DNA of 64,000 bases, taken from NCBI GenBank assembly GCA_944472135.2, contig OX235270.1, positions 50,716,352 to 50,780,351 of the forward strand. The letters are read 5' to 3'. The stretch is from Trichobilharzia regenti. Taxonomy: Eukaryota > Platyhelminthes > Trematoda > Strigeidida > Schistosomatidae. The notes beneath the pieces are model-generated. The model had not been told where the DNA came from, made no database searches, and saw only the letters and a list, made by a program, of their open reading frames with translations. Shown piece after piece: positions 25,274-38,027 of the stretch. Position 1 is the stretch's first letter. Each line of letters starts with the position of its first letter. The position numbers were made by a program, and so were the translations under genes.

Positions 25274-27206
25274 TGTCAATTTTACAATAAGGCAGAATTG
25301 AGTTAGAAGCCTTATCTTTGGGATTCAAGTTACACATCCCTAAAAAGCACATAAACCGTATAGATACAGAAACATAGTTTGAATACCTATACTATCAACT
25401 GACTGACCTGCAATCTGTGGACGAAGACGAACGAGGATGGCTAAAGTCCAAACTGGTTGATGTAGCCAACCAATACCACACATCACCATCCGAAAAACAG
25501 AAAATGCTTACTGAGGAGCATAGAGCGGCACTAAGGAGACTATGTAAAAATGATGACATAGTCATGTTTAGACCCGGCAAAGGCTCTGGAATTGTTATAA
25601 TGAATAAAACTGATTATGTACATAAAATATTGACAGTTATTAACGACTCCAAAAAATTTCAGGTGGACAAAACTAAGAAGGATGCAACAACGTCATTCGA
25701 AAATAAAGTAAATAAATGCCTCAAAAAACTCCTCATCAAGAAACTGATTGACAAAAAAACTTACAATTAACTCAAGCCAAAGGGTGGACGACTCCCATTT
25801 ATGTACGGTCTACCAAAAGCCTATAAGGCCAATGTGCCCTTAAGACGCAAACTATCAATGATAAACTCACCATGCCACAAACTAGCTCATTGGCTAGCTG
25901 ATTCATTGAAGCCAATTCAACAGAAATTTGCAGACCATAGCTTGGATGACACCTTCCAATTTTCTAAAGAAGTCGACCACGTTGATATATTAAATAAACT
26001 AATGGTTTCATATGACGTAACTGCCTTATTTACAAATGTACCAGTGATGGAAACAATAGATATCATTTGTAAGCAAACAGATATATTGCCATCACCCGGG
26101 ACAGATATGAAGCAACTACTAATTCTTTGTACAAAAGACATCCAATTTAGATTCGATAACCAATTCTACCGACAAATTAACGGTGTCGCCATGAATTCAC
26201 CTCTAGGACCAATTCTAGCAGAAATCTTCTTGGTCTATCTCGAACGGACGCGACTGAGTGACGCTATCAATGAAGCAACATACTACTGTCAATACGTCGA
26301 TGATACTTTTGTTGTTTGCAACGACATGAGTCAGGCATCGGTATTATTTGACCGCCTAAATGAGGTCCACCCAAAAATTAAATTCACCATAATATACGAA
26401 CTCAACAACGAGTTCAGTTTCCTGGACCTAACTGTAAAAAGAAGAAACGATAAAACGGTCGAAAGGTCCAACTACAGAAAAGAAACCTTGACTGGACAAT
26501 ACCCTCACTACAACAGCTTCTGCCCTATGAGCTATAAGCGGGGATTTGTAAGGACACTGTACGATAGGGTTAGGAACTTATGTTCGCCTAACAAGGTAGA
26601 AGACGAATTAAGCTCTGTTGAAAAATGTATTAAGTAAAACGGGTATCCAAAAGGATTTACCCTAAAGTATAGCAAAGAGAGAGATGAGAGAGAGAAGTAT
26701 CCAACAGTTGTAAAGAAGAAAGAGCTCATTTTCCTCCCATACAAAGGAGAAACAGTGTCGCAAAAGATTGAAAGGAGGATGAAAGGAACAATAAAGAGTT
26801 GATTCACTGCAGCTAAGGTGGTGACACTATAGAGCACTACATGCTCTATAAGCCAATCGAAACTGGATAAATACCCTGCTGATGTAACTTCCAACTGCAT
26901 TTATAAATTTACGTGCACCCGCGGCAGCAATTACATTGAAAGGACAGAAAGAAGGGCTTCTATGCGGTTTCCAGAGCATATTTCAAGAAACTTATGCCTA
27001 AAAGGAAGCAGATATTTACAAAGTCAGTCACCAGACACCTAGTGGATACGAGCCATTTGGTTGAGATTTCTAAATCCTTCAAAATATTAAACATACAAAG
27101 GACAGCGAATCTACTACGATTTGCTGAAGCAATTGCAATCAAACGTCTCAGGCCAAACTTATGCACACAGAAAGAGAGTGTAGTCAATCTCTCACTTCCT
27201 TCGTAA
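25274..27206 (+). pseudogene. PLE reverse transcriptase plus GIY-YIG nuclease, broken
   Basis: One frame runs through most of the gene, with TAA at 25768-25770 and 26635-26637 and further stops near 26800-26830. The N-terminal part has ELEALSLGFKL and RPGKGSGIVIMN. The reverse transcriptase has LMVSYDVTALFTNVP (first catalytic Asp), NGVAMNSPLGPILAEIF and QYVDDTFVV (about 26289-26315). The nuclease begins CIYKFTCTRG and then NYIERTERR, where Glu replaces the Gly of the usual Y-I-G-R-T, a lesion that should abolish GIY-YIG function. A frameshift near 27015 leads to HLVDTSHLVE and LLRFAEAIAIKRLRPNLCTQ, the typical C-terminus, with a stop at 27204-27206. The sequence identifies a PLE of the schistosome Perere-10-like kind, though the exact family needs a search. 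Confidence 0.87.
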
Positions 27207-27523
27207 CCATATCACCTTCATTACACTGGTTAGTCATACACACTAGTGGGCTCAACTCACTAAGCAAGTTTTCAAATTGATGGACCTTGACCTTCTTGAG
27301 TTGCCATGTTGACACTGTTTATCAGATTTTTCTGTCTTTTGTCTCCGATCGCATCCCTTTTTCCTTTTATTCATAGTTTGATAGTATATAAATTGATGGT
27401 AACTTAAACTATAAATTGTAATACTTATATTCCAGAGGCGTTCACTTTATAATGTTTTCTCTATTACCTTTCAAACAATGAAGTATAAAATGTTATTATT
27501 TCTAACCATTGTAATTTCAAGTA

Positions 27524-27578
27524 GTTTGCAGCTGACGAGAACCTGTGAAATAGAATGACATCATTTTATACTGCAAAC
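27524..27578 (+). ncRNA. Hammerhead ribozyme, type I, in PLE 3' region
   Basis: Helix I is a perfect eight-pair match, GTTTGCAG (27524-27531) with CTGCAAAC (27571-27578). Core motif CTGACGA (27532-27538) fits CUGANGA, and GAAA is at 27547-27550. Helix III is a long hairpin, ATAGAATGA (27550-27558) with TCATTTTAT (27561-27569), leaving A27570 as the cleavage base after U (triplet AUA, an allowed NUH). Helix II is very short and weak (G39-U46 wobble), so speed may be low. Hammerheads in PLE terminal repeats are known. The inverted upstream copy begins in helix III and lacks the core. Confidence 0.78.
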
Positions 27579-27625
27579 CTGGTCTTTCATTCTCTATCGA
27601 AATGTATGAAATTCTCTGAATTCTC

Positions 27626-28079
27626 GCCCACTCCAAACATTAAGTAATGTCGGATTTAGTAGGACTTGATCGTTGCCTGACACAGAATTTATAATATAAG
27701 GGTCACTGGAATCCCATCCAGTATTTCAGCACTAAAACACTTGCTACCAAACTATATAATAATGAACTTAACCACAACATCCTCAGACTATAATGAAAGT
27801 GAAATACGCTGCTCTTTGATCTTTATTAATTGAATAACTATTATCTCTCTTTGCTGCAAATCGCTTGAAGATAATTTGAAATGAGTTTGCCTTCTTTGAA
27901 AAAATTCCGTTTTTCTGATCTGACGTTATTTGAAAATGAGCACACAGAGCGCTATTCGACATACTAAGAAAGCAAGTGAGATCCCTATTTTGGAAAATCG
28001 GATGATAAAGTTAAGTAAAGTAAGTTAAGTAAGGTGTAGTGAAAACCATTAACAGTTCGATATTGGGCCATCTGGTGTA
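27626..28079. other. AT-rich stretch between two PLE relics
   Basis: Nothing supported. Confidence 0.5.
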
Positions 28080-28290
28080 AACCTGCCACAAGGCCAGCGT
28101 GGAAGAATCCTTCTCATTCATCTACCGGGCGCCTAATAAATTGCCAAAATCATCGAAGCACCGCGTGCTGAAAACAGCAGAGGCTTTTGCGATTCACCTA
28201 AAACAACCAGTGCTCCGTGTTCAAAAAAAGCAAGTTCAGCCCTTACTACTTCCCTGGCCCTCAGTAGAGACTATCAATTTATGAATTTGT
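28080..28290 (+). pseudogene. PLE nuclease C-terminus, second relic
   Basis: The frame at 28099-28284 includes KTAEAFAIHLKQPVLRVQKK and ends in LLLPWPS, the conserved C-terminal helix and tail after the GIY-YIG domain of PLEs. It differs from the neighbouring PLE (LLRFAEAIAIKRL), so it is a separate, 5'-truncated insertion. The following AT-rich sequence up to about 28490 may be its 3' flank and contains the repeated motif discussed at 28462. Confidence 0.72.
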
Positions 28291-31200
28291 AATATTATCT
28301 TTCCTAATTTTACTGACATTCAGCTTATTTTATGTTGATGCTATTGTACTGTAATATATCAGTACTATTGATTCGATGTTATTTAAACATTAATGTTGTT
28401 CACAACACTAATTCATTCATACAATATAATGTGTATATAACTGTAAAGCCTGATGATGAAGTTATCGAAAAGGGTATTCTTTGTTCCGTATCCATTCTTT
28501 TGAAAATTTTAATGGGCATTTTTAATCAGTTAAAATTCATAAACGTAAGAAGATTGAATTTTTTTTTAAATACTAAATTAGAGTGCTGTGATTTCATACA
28601 ATATCTAGGAGAAGAATGTAGATTGTCCAAAAGACGAAATAGTAAAGCTGTTGATGTGCAACTGGTGTGGTGAACAGCTTTAGCTAGTAGCCATATTTAT
28701 CGCTGGTGTGTATTTAACATATTCATAATCTACGCCGAAAACTTATTTGTGTCCTAATTAATATCAGTCGTTGACCAAGAATTGTGTAATATTTTCCTTG
28801 CACAGTCATAATAGACGATGCTTAGGAATCCTATGATACCCTTGCCTGAATGTCCACTTCGGTTTAAATATTTATTAGAAATTATTTCTATTACTACTTA
28901 CTACTACATGCTGCTTTTTGAGTAGCCTATGTATTAACTTAATTACTTCATAAGATGCACGCATATATACTTAAAGTTGACAAGTTGAACAAAGTGATAT
29001 GGTTTGCCTCTTATCTGACGGCCATTACTGCCTATTTTACTTAGTCAGATAACTGCTTACTGTAGTTATTATCAGAAATTTGATTTCCCAGTGACCATAA
29101 ACAAACAATATTAGACATTTTTCGTTTACGTTTCACTACTGGATACCATTTAAATCATCAAAGTAAACGTTAACCAGAATTTTAGAATTCCTAGCTTACA
29201 TAACCTCCCAAGTGAATGGAAATGATGAAAGTAACACATATGTGCCAACTATTGCATTCATTAATTATTTCACTTATAAAAACCTGGATGTCTTCATGTA
29301 ATGAAAATTCTTCGATTCCACTTTATGGGACCTGGCACTCCTGCAAGACATTCATTATGAAAAATTTGTGTAAGCGAAAATTATGGCGTGTGAACTTACT
29401 TTCGGAGTATGAAGAGATTTAAGCAATCGCAGTCCGGCTACTGATTGCTGTTCAATGATGTTAATAATTTCTAAACACTGAATGAATTAACATATAAATA
29501 CTCAGATATTTTTGCTATTTATAATATTTAGTGTCCCTTAATAAAACTGTACAAAAACCGTTTTAATCTTTTTGAAATTGTTAAATTGATCTAACTGTCC
29601 CAGCAGCACCTTTTCACTATTCATCAACAATTGGTTGTTTCAAAATAAAGTGTCTTCATATGTTAATATAAAGGTCACACTCGATCTCAAGGCACTTGAC
29701 TACCTACTTACACATACAAATATACTTGAACTTTACAGATATAAAGCACAAGAACGAAGTCTCACGCATATTATCCCTTGACAACAGTTACAAAGATACA
29801 ATGGTCCCTTAAGAGATTCAAGCAGTTTACTAATAGGTGTATGTACCAACCTCGCGATACTCAGCCATATGTAAAAAGGATTTTAAGCGCAAGAAAATTT
29901 CGAGTACATTTTGGAGATGTCCACCAGAAAATATCAAAATTTGTCTGAATCAATGTCGGTAAAACGTTTGAGAATTGTGGAATAGATCAAATAAAGTATA
30001 ATTATATTTCAATAGCTTACACACAATGATATTTTTCGAATCGTTCCGTTAATCAAAGCGAAAACCAGTTTAATATGATACCAAGTCACTTAGCTGAAGA
30101 AGTGTATTAAAAACTTGGTTTACATAAGTCGAAAACATGATATTTTCTACCAGTCAGTGATTCTTTTGCTGAAATTCTCATGGTTTGCTCGCTATAAGAT
30201 TAAAAGATCGTATTTTATGTTAAACTGTTTAGCAAGCTGATTCATTTTCTCTTCATAGAGCATTCATTAATAAATAAATGAACCAATGACACAAAAGATC
30301 ACCAACTCGAGGGGTGAAACGTAGCAACAATTCACAATAGAAGGTATTTTAATGGGAGATACTTTCTTATGTACAAGGAATTAGGTCTGTTGTCCACCAA
30401 CTAGTGTCTTTATGCTGTATGAATGAAATAAGCAGTGGCATTAGAGTAGAGAATGTTGAAGATATTATGACCAAATTATTAAGTCATTTTAGTAAATATT
30501 TATAGTAATAGGTTATTTCGGCTGAATTAATTCTCACAGCTGTGTGTACTATTTTCTTTCTTCTTGTTAAATGTAATAATGAAATGTGTTTTTGGGACCA
30601 TATAACTACCTTGCATCAGAACGACCACTATATGTTCAGGTACGTTTACAATAATGATTGTGTATCATAAAATATCTTGTCAACAGATCAATATTACTCT
30701 GTCAGAAATGTTCTAGACTGTCTAGATGAAATGTTTCTGGCATTTGACAGATTTCGCAGTAGTGACGAAGGCGATTGCAGAAGCACATAGCATTTTCACC
30801 TGAAGTGGTATTTTAGGAAAGAGGCTACAGTCAGTTTCAAGGTCATGATGAGTTCCTGCGTCGGCTGGTTATATGTTTTCGTGAATTCGATTTCCATTGA
30901 ATTTTAAAGGTTTTTTTGCATGTTTTTCCCATTTTGCAGTGTGTAGATCAGTTTATGTCACTGGATACTACTATTAAGGTGATTTTTAGCCTAAAGTTCC
31001 CAGTTTTTATGTTGGTAGTCAAGGGTTATGGTGAACCTGCAATGATTCAGCCAAATAAGGTATACTTTTCTAATATATTAACCTTATTCAATAAGTAAAC
31101 TGCCTAACCGTTCTGCTATTGTTTGAGATTAAAACTAAGAGCTGGTTTCTTATCATGATTGAAAGTAAATGGAACCGACTGGGTTTGCTTATCCGCTCTG

Positions 31201-31673
31201 TTCCATCCCTCACAGGACAAATTAGTTTCGAACTAGCGTTATTTCAGAACTAAAAGACTCAATTCAGCACCTAGGTATCATTGTAAGCATGACCAGCGTT
31301 ATTTGAGAAAATGGTGGGTAAATAAGAGCTTCAGTTACCATAAAAAGGCCTTATCGATGAATAGGTTAGAATAAGTTTATGAATATAGTAGGCTTGGTGG
31401 TGTTGCGGTCTAAGTGATAAATCGTATTAATCACCGTTATTCAGGATATGCTATGAACCGCAAATGCTCGGCTGAAAAACGTAGTAAATAAGGCACAGAT
31501 CGTTTTAATTTCTAAGTGACTTTCAAAGCGCTCTCTTAACGAAACAATCAACCAAAGTATTCTTTAAACTGTCGGTCTTAGCCTTTTGAAAGGAAAGGAA
31601 GTGTAACTGCAGTTTATACATACATGTTTATATTCTGAATACAAATGGAAATAAAAAGGTAATACAAATATTT
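28291..31673. other. AT-rich stretch without supported gene
   Basis: The ORFs at 28332-28673, 29216-29422 and 30916-31098 have no recognisable motif. The segment just left of 31674 would hold the 3' untranslated region of the MULE-type gene; I see no clean AATAAA on its minus strand. Confidence 0.45.
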
Positions 31674-33852
31674 TCACAAAAATAATCGATTAACAGGGGC
31701 ACGTCGTAATCTTAAAGTTGTTTGCGGTTCATTTGCTAGCAAACTGTCCAACCTTCTGGTAAACTCCGCTATTTCCCGCAGTGCAGCATCCGGATTTCTT
31801 CGGTTCAGACTGTTGAGACGATATCTTAAACGTTCATAAGCATTTCGAAACGCGTTGTTTGGTTCCGGTATTAACCGGATGGCCCTCGGAATGTTGTCCG
31901 TTGTGTTATATACACGTGTCCACCTCTCACTATTCCTCAGAATATCTAAGAGTAACATTTAAAGAAATGGAACATACCACAATTTAGATATGAGTTCAAG
32001 AACGCCTCAACGACATGTGCACAAGGCAAATTGTATGCGCAGTATGTCCAACATGTGCATTTCGCCTCGTTCCTGTTTACGAAGAATATGTGACCACCTT
32101 CTGCGTAAACAACTGAGGTAGAAGATATTGAATGGAAGAAGAAGGAACGCCTTTGTAAATCTAACACAACTTTCTGGGCAGCAAACGGTGTGAGACTCCG
32201 TAAATGAGACTTCAGGGAATTAGGTACCTAGGATAAATCGTAAATTATCTTCGAACTTACATCGTAATTGTAGTATTTAGCAAGCATCCACTGGCCCTGA
32301 CGTATTTTACGCATGGTTGTGTGGTCGATCCACCTCCATATTTTCCATAGCGTCAGTTCCATAGGATCACCTTTACGTAGATATCTTTTCAACTGCCTAT
32401 GAGCATTCTCAACTCTGTTGTTAGTATTGTTCCCCATGCTGATGGTGAACCTGTTGCACGATGCAGCCCAATATTTGCGTGTTCTTAGCCAGTACCTTCT
32501 AATGTAAGCACCAGCCTCAGCGTCTACAATACTTATGAGGTTTAGGTAACGCCAAAACCTTTGGCAATATACTCTGATTTGCTAACCTACCTGTCATAAC
32601 TGCGCGTGTGCGCCATTCGATACAACCACTTTTTAACAAGCTGGTTTGGGAACTGTTTTCCCTATGTCAGTTAATGGGAATGTAACTTACCTTCCTTCTG
32701 AATGCCTGGCATACATGGAAAAGACACAAAACAATATTGCAACTAGGGAATTCCTCCTTTAGGGCTTTCATCTGTGCAGTTGCACAGTCGACAGTGAATG
32801 TTAATGTTTTCGATGTATCCACCATAAATCTCTTAAACGTTTGCAATATCTCCTTGATATCTGCAAACGTTTCTCTCCTAGTAAGAGCAAACAAAACAGT
32901 CCTTCCTCTTCCGAATCCATCAGTCACAACAAACTGATATAAAGGCCATCTGTAACAAATTTGGAAAAGGAATTATACCTTGTTGTACTGAAACTTACCC
33001 CATCTTATTCGTTTTGTAAGTACAATCGATTCCAACTACTTCTGGAAACTTATGATACACGTCTATCATATCATTACGAGCAAAAATGATTTTAGATACA
33101 AAGCCTGCGTTGTCCTGCAAAACTTTAACTGGACCTGTCTGCCTCAGTCGATGAAGCAGCTCTTCCAAACAACCAATTTCTATTCTACTGCACCATTTAT
33201 TTTGATAGGACTTACGTTTATTTATCTTAGCCCGCATGTTTTTAATATCGTTATACAGGAGCGCTTTTCCGAACTTCTCATGTGCTAGATCCATGATTTC
33301 ATGGACATCAGTATTCCTTTCAATGAACGGTTGGATAATTGCCATTTCTTGTGATGATAACCGACGTCTAGATACATCGGTGGACATAAAACTTGCTGTG
33401 CAGGGATGGTTATGCACAGTTTTGTACTTGGTTATCATGTATACGTTGGATTTCCGCTGGACTAGAATTATTGACTGACATGATGTACTTTTGAACCTTA
33501 AAATTTTTAAAATTTGCACACGCAGCCAACTTACCCTCTGTTCCTAAAGCCAGCACCTCGGGGAGCACGATGACTTCCAAAAGTGCATTTAAACTTAACA
33601 AACTTGTAGTCATCAGCACCGGGTCGATCTTTTTTACTTGAATCAACACGATAGGATGTATTGGATTCCTTTCAAAGAAATAAAGAACAACTTAGTTAGT
33701 ACCTTCATAAATGTGTCTAAAGCTTCCTTAAATTGTGTCCATGTATAAAATATACAACACAACATTATCCTTTGGAATATAGCTGTTACATCACACAATA
33801 AAGATGATATATTTCTTGAAGTAGACGCAGTAGGAGTACTTTGCAACATCAT
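31674..33852 (-). CDS. MULE-type transposase-like gene (FAR1 + DDE + SWIM), eight exons
   Basis: Eight minus-strand exons join without a stop into 640 residues: 33852-33703, 33668-33535, 33496-32999, 32949-32691, 32652-32591, 32558-32261, 32227-31978, 31945-31674. All seven introns are GT-AG and only 34, 38, 49, 38, 32, 33 and 32 nt long. Domains in order: a FAR1-type DNA-binding zinc finger (C78, C101, H123, H125, in KFKC, TSCQ and HNH); a MULE transposase core with D252 (GIDCTYKTN), D315 (FTVDCATAQ), the C336-H339 pair (CLFH) and E418 (NNRVENAHRQLK); and a SWIM zinc finger CxCx9CxH (C524, C526, C536, H538). The family includes mobile MULEs and host proteins such as FAR1/FHY3 and ZSWIM-type factors. 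No terminal inverted repeats were seen nearby. The ATG at 33852 starts the longest frame of exon 1, but an upstream exon is possible. It is the only intact multi-exon gene in the window. Confidence 0.85.
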
Positions 33853-35942
33853 TTAATCGTTTTAACAATTCCTAACGTGCACAACACTATGACTTCAAGT
33901 AAATAAACACTAGTATATATTTCAGTGCTTATATACCACTGGCCATGACCTTGTCAATTTACTTCATTTATGCTGACGTAGTACGCACAATTCCCACAAA
34001 TCATTGAAGTGACAACTTAAAAAAGTAGATTAGTTACTACATACATATTTCTACATGTAATAATTCAGGACACATTAAATTTATAGAAATGGTGGTTGAA
34101 TTATATTCGCCTAGTAACCAAAATGGCATACATCCTATTTTGGACTTAAAATAAATGCATCAAAATTATTGTTGATTTATATTCACTTTCTGGACATTCT
34201 CATACATCTCAATATACTTTAAACATCAACAATGCATCCAAATAGCGTGTGACTGTCACACTACACTCACACCAAAAAAATTAACACGCCATTATATTAT
34301 GGTAAGGTAAGCCCGAAATTTTACTGACTGTAAATTTCCGTGTAAAAATAAAGAGATTGGCGCTTTAATTTATATTTTAGACCAATAAAAAGCCAGCTAG
34401 CCAACAGCCAATAAAAAACTGCCTATATCTATTTTCGTATTTTAGTGAAAGAGGACTAAACATTTACACAAAAGTATCTAATTCGGTGTATTTACTTTTA
34501 GGAAATTGAGAGTAACTTGGTAAGCAAAATTTGTTTACACAACTTTATTTTGTCAACTAATACCAACACATAACAGATGTTATATTATCATGCAATGTTC
34601 ATTGCATCTAATTTAAAACTAGGTATGTGAACGCTTCAGTATCTCATAAATGAACTATAACGAATAAACTAACGATATTGGCATATAGGTCGGTTTACTT
34701 CAGTTCACATATATGGAAACGGTACACACAAAACAAAAGAAAAGCAATGGGAAGAAGGACACAAACTGAGCAGTGATCAGTAAAAATATTCTAAGTCCTG
34801 AAATAATAGAGAATGAATGCAACTGTGTTAGTGTGGAAGATTTTCAGTCACATCATCAAGATTCTAGAGTCACTTCCTTTTAGTATCTCGAAGACCTCAT
34901 TCGGAAAAATACAATATTACCCCACCATGTGACTTCACTTAACGTGCGCAGTGGTATAGTGTAACATCCAGTCATAAACCTGTAGCTTTTTTCTGTATTA
35001 TCTACTTTCAGTAATCATGTTTCACACTCTTAATATGTCATAGCAGACAACTGCACAGTTACATGTCCTTTGATCTGTATTTATTATTAACTCAAATTAC
35101 CCTAATAAAGAGTAAGTAACAGACGTTTGCAAATCATACGAATTATAACTAGTCATTTAATTTTAGTCCGAATAACCAGTTAAACTTAACAGTAGTTTTC
35201 GTTCTCCAAGAAGATTTACGCCGATAACAATGTTCAATTTTGTTTTAATATTCTGGTTTCCGCAGACTAGTAAATTGACACGCGTAAAGTGTGCATTTCT
35301 TTAAATAAGCATCAGTATAGGCTGTTAGGAAGTCAAATTTATCACACCTTTCAAGAAATTTATGAACAAAGTTAAAAAGAACATATTGATTTCATGACGG
35401 TTTAAAACTCTTCCATGAGGATTTTCCTCTAACATTTAACCATCAACCGCTTACATTATGGTTGGCCTATAAAAAGACCACCTGAAATAGTCCATTAAAC
35501 TATGACTTGTTCAACTATATAGGGATTTAATAGACTTCATGATGGACTGCTTTGCGAACCGATATTAACCGAAACAGGCTAAGGCAAGTTTTCCTCTCAT
35601 TAGTGACCATTTATTAGTATCTACTGATATCTCCTCACGTGTCGACCTTATAATTGGGTACTTTGACCACAAGCATACTGCCACTTCATCAGTAAATCGG
35701 AATCCAATGAATCTCAATTTTAACTTTTGTCAGGTCACGACGTAGAACAACCACGTGTCAAAAAATGATCCTTAATTTTTGGGGGATTTTTCTAATTATA
35801 TTTGGTATTCTAGTTGCTAATATATCTTTATTATTATAATGTAAGCATCTTTAATGAACTGTAACTCCATTGATCTTACTTTACAAGTCGATATTATTAA
35901 AAAGCAGTAATATTGTAATTGACTACTGTTCTAGGATATTCT
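33853..35942. other. AT-rich stretch upstream of the MULE-type gene
   Basis: This should hold the promoter of the minus-strand gene, but I see no element that I can name. No supported ORF. Confidence 0.45.
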
Positions 35943-35974
35943 ATGTATATAAATATATATATATATATATATAA
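35943..35974. repeat. (TA)n-rich microsatellite
   Basis: A short run, mostly alternating AT, imperfect at its left end. Confidence 0.85.
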
Positions 35975-36109
35975 TTTTAGAGTTAGAAGAGGAAATTATC
36001 GAAAAGGATATTCTTTGCTCAATTATGCTTTGTTTTATAAATGATAAACAATGATAAATCAATTACCGGTTAATGTATCATTTGTTAACATGCCTACTTA
36101 GGGTTAAAT

Positions 36110-36536
36110 GGGATACGCAGGAAGTTTGCTTATCTTATGAGCTCATTTTATCTGTACGGAGGTCGTGAGAACCGCAAGACTGTATTATGCGAATGAAGGA
36201 AGCTAGTGGTCGTACCGGTATCAACTCCGTGCAACATGCTGTCAGTTTTGCTCTCTCACCCTCTTCAATTATTTCTGCTATCACGGCATGGTAAGGAAAA
36301 GGGAAGTCACTTTCAATCAGCCGTCATTGCAGACATTACCATCTTCAGTTATTCAAATTTTTCCCTCTGAACTGGAATGTCAGCCAACCACCTCTCCTTC
36401 CAGCTAATTCTGACTGGGTTTGGCTGATATTGTACCTATTTCGTGTACCACGTCCTGTGGAAGGTCATTTGCGTCACGGAATTTTCCCTTCGAATAGCTG
36501 TACATGGATACATTACACGAATAGATTAGGCAGATA
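36110..36536. other. Less AT-rich unassigned stretch
   Basis: Composition differs from the surrounding AT-rich DNA and the sequence abuts an LTR, so it may be the 3' internal part of a decayed LTR element, but I recognise no protein motif in any frame. Confidence 0.3.
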
Positions 36537-36878
36537 TGTGGTAACAGCTGGCCGTGAACAAGCCAAAATTGTAAACAACAGCTTACGTCAATGTTACGTT
36601 CCAAATCGGGGTCTTAAGAAAAACAGCAGCAAAGCTTAATCTTGAGAAAATTACCAACCAATCACAGCAGACTTAACGTGTGCAAATGGGATTCGCAGAT
36701 ATATGGCTTAACTTTCTGAGAAATGGTCACGAAGCAATACCTGATAATCTTCAGAGAGAAAACAACCAATCAGAAGACGTTTCTTCTTCACTGACAATAA
36801 TGCACATAAAAATCTATAAGTATCACTTGATTTTCTCAATCAACAATCTGTTGTCCAATCTTGGCTTTTGCCGTTACA
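36537..36878 (+). repeat. Gypsy-type LTR, diverged
   Basis: It begins TGTGGTAACAGC and ends TTTTGCCGTTACA. Shared blocks with the LTR at 2555-2868 include ttacgtcaatg, accaatcacagcagac and caatctgttg. No target duplication is visible at the ends I chose, so it may be the remaining LTR of a truncated element rather than a clean solo LTR. Confidence 0.75.
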
Positions 36879-37572
36879 CTAGCGTTCCAAGGAATCCTCT
36901 AAAGGTTTACCGATAAACAGTGAGTTGATATTCAGATTATTACTACTGTTTATCCTTTGAGTCCTTAAGGGAACAATCAGATTAGGTGGCAAACCTCGAC
37001 TACACTCGGTTTTCTGTCATCAATTTCAGCTGGCTTCACGACCCTTCATAAGCGTCACCCTCTTCTTCTTTCTTAATAAGAATTCTTTGTCATGTATTTA
37101 AGAAACTTACTAAAGACATCATTCCTCCACATATGACCCAGTCTTATTGTAATGGTTTGCACTAACTTCAGTAAAAGTAGTATTAACCGGGAACACTACA
37201 TTTATTAGAATATTCAAACACATCTAACTACCCTGATGTTGTTGTAACTGTAAAAATTATCTGCGAAAGTAGATAAATCACTGTGCGGTATATGTTTTAT
37301 TGTAGGAAATTCTAATTTAAGTTTGGTTCACAAATATTTGAATTTCAGGTTGAAATAAGTTAGATTTCTTTCTATTCGCACATATTTTTGTTATGATTAT
37401 TTTAATGAGCAACAAGAACAGGGCTTCAAAATCTAGGGAAGTTGACAGATGTATGTAAACCAATAAGGAACGGAATAATATAAGCGAACATCTGAGCTTG
37501 CATAAATACGATGCAATGTAGCAATTATTCATGAATAATATTCTTTTATATCATCACCAAATTATTCCAATT
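36879..37572. other. Stretch without recognised gene
   Basis: Nothing supported. Confidence 0.5.
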
Positions 37573-37709
37573 AGTAGCTTGGAAATCCCCATTGAGTCAT
37601 ATGAAAAGGAGAAGACGTTCAGCGAAGAGACTCTTTTCGGTGAATTCATTCACATAGCTGTACAATCGCATTTATATATAATTATTTGTGTTTGTGTGTG
37701 TACATGAGG
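37573..37709 (-). repeat. PLE pseudo-LTR, 3' copy
   Basis: About 137 bp, matching 40716-40854 except for a few bases (a TT indel near the end). It includes the first part of the PLE reading frame and a palindromic string gtgaatgaattcac. Confidence 0.92.
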
Positions 37710-37806
37710 TTTGTCAAGTTTAGATAATTGATCAGATAATAAAAGAATGATCTAATATAGAAAAAAGGTTAAGTGAACAGCAACTAAAGTAAGATTGAGT
37801 TAGTAA

Positions 37807-38027
37807 GTTGATGACGTAATATAAGTGACTAAAATGTTTCAACTTAGGTCAGGGTAGCAACAGAGGTACAGACTAAGTAGAAGTGGGGTAGATAATAATG
37901 CCATTTAAATTAGAACTGAAATTGAGCAATTAAGTTGGATGACGTAACATAAATGACTAGAAATTGAGCGTTGGTCGAGTCAGTAACAGTGGTAGTGAGG
38001 TGTAAAAATTAAATCGGGTGGGGGTAG
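37807..38027 (-). repeat. Imperfect tandem duplication in PLE 3' region
   Basis: Two units about 127 bp apart (from 37807 and from 37934) share gatgacgtaa, a taagtgactaaaa/taaatgactagaa block and a gtggggtag/gtgggggtag end. Function unknown. Confidence 0.65.

Larger units (their letters stand above)
25141..27625 (+). mobile_element. Penelope-like element, nearly full length, broken
   Basis: The element holds a degraded ORF with reverse transcriptase and GIY-YIG domains, a 3' non-coding part with a hammerhead ribozyme (27524-27578), and an inverted piece of that same 3' end at its 5' side (25155-25196 matches the complement of about 27557-27602). Such an inverted terminal fragment upstream of the ORF is a known PLE arrangement. 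Confidence 0.87.

Noticed and set aside
31385..31460. Possible tRNA-like segment (ggtggtgttgcggtctaagtg)
   Set aside because: No cloverleaf can be drawn and the B-box is absent.
36404..36639. Overlapping ORFs on both strands before the LTR at 36537
   Set aside because: No retroelement motif in either frame.
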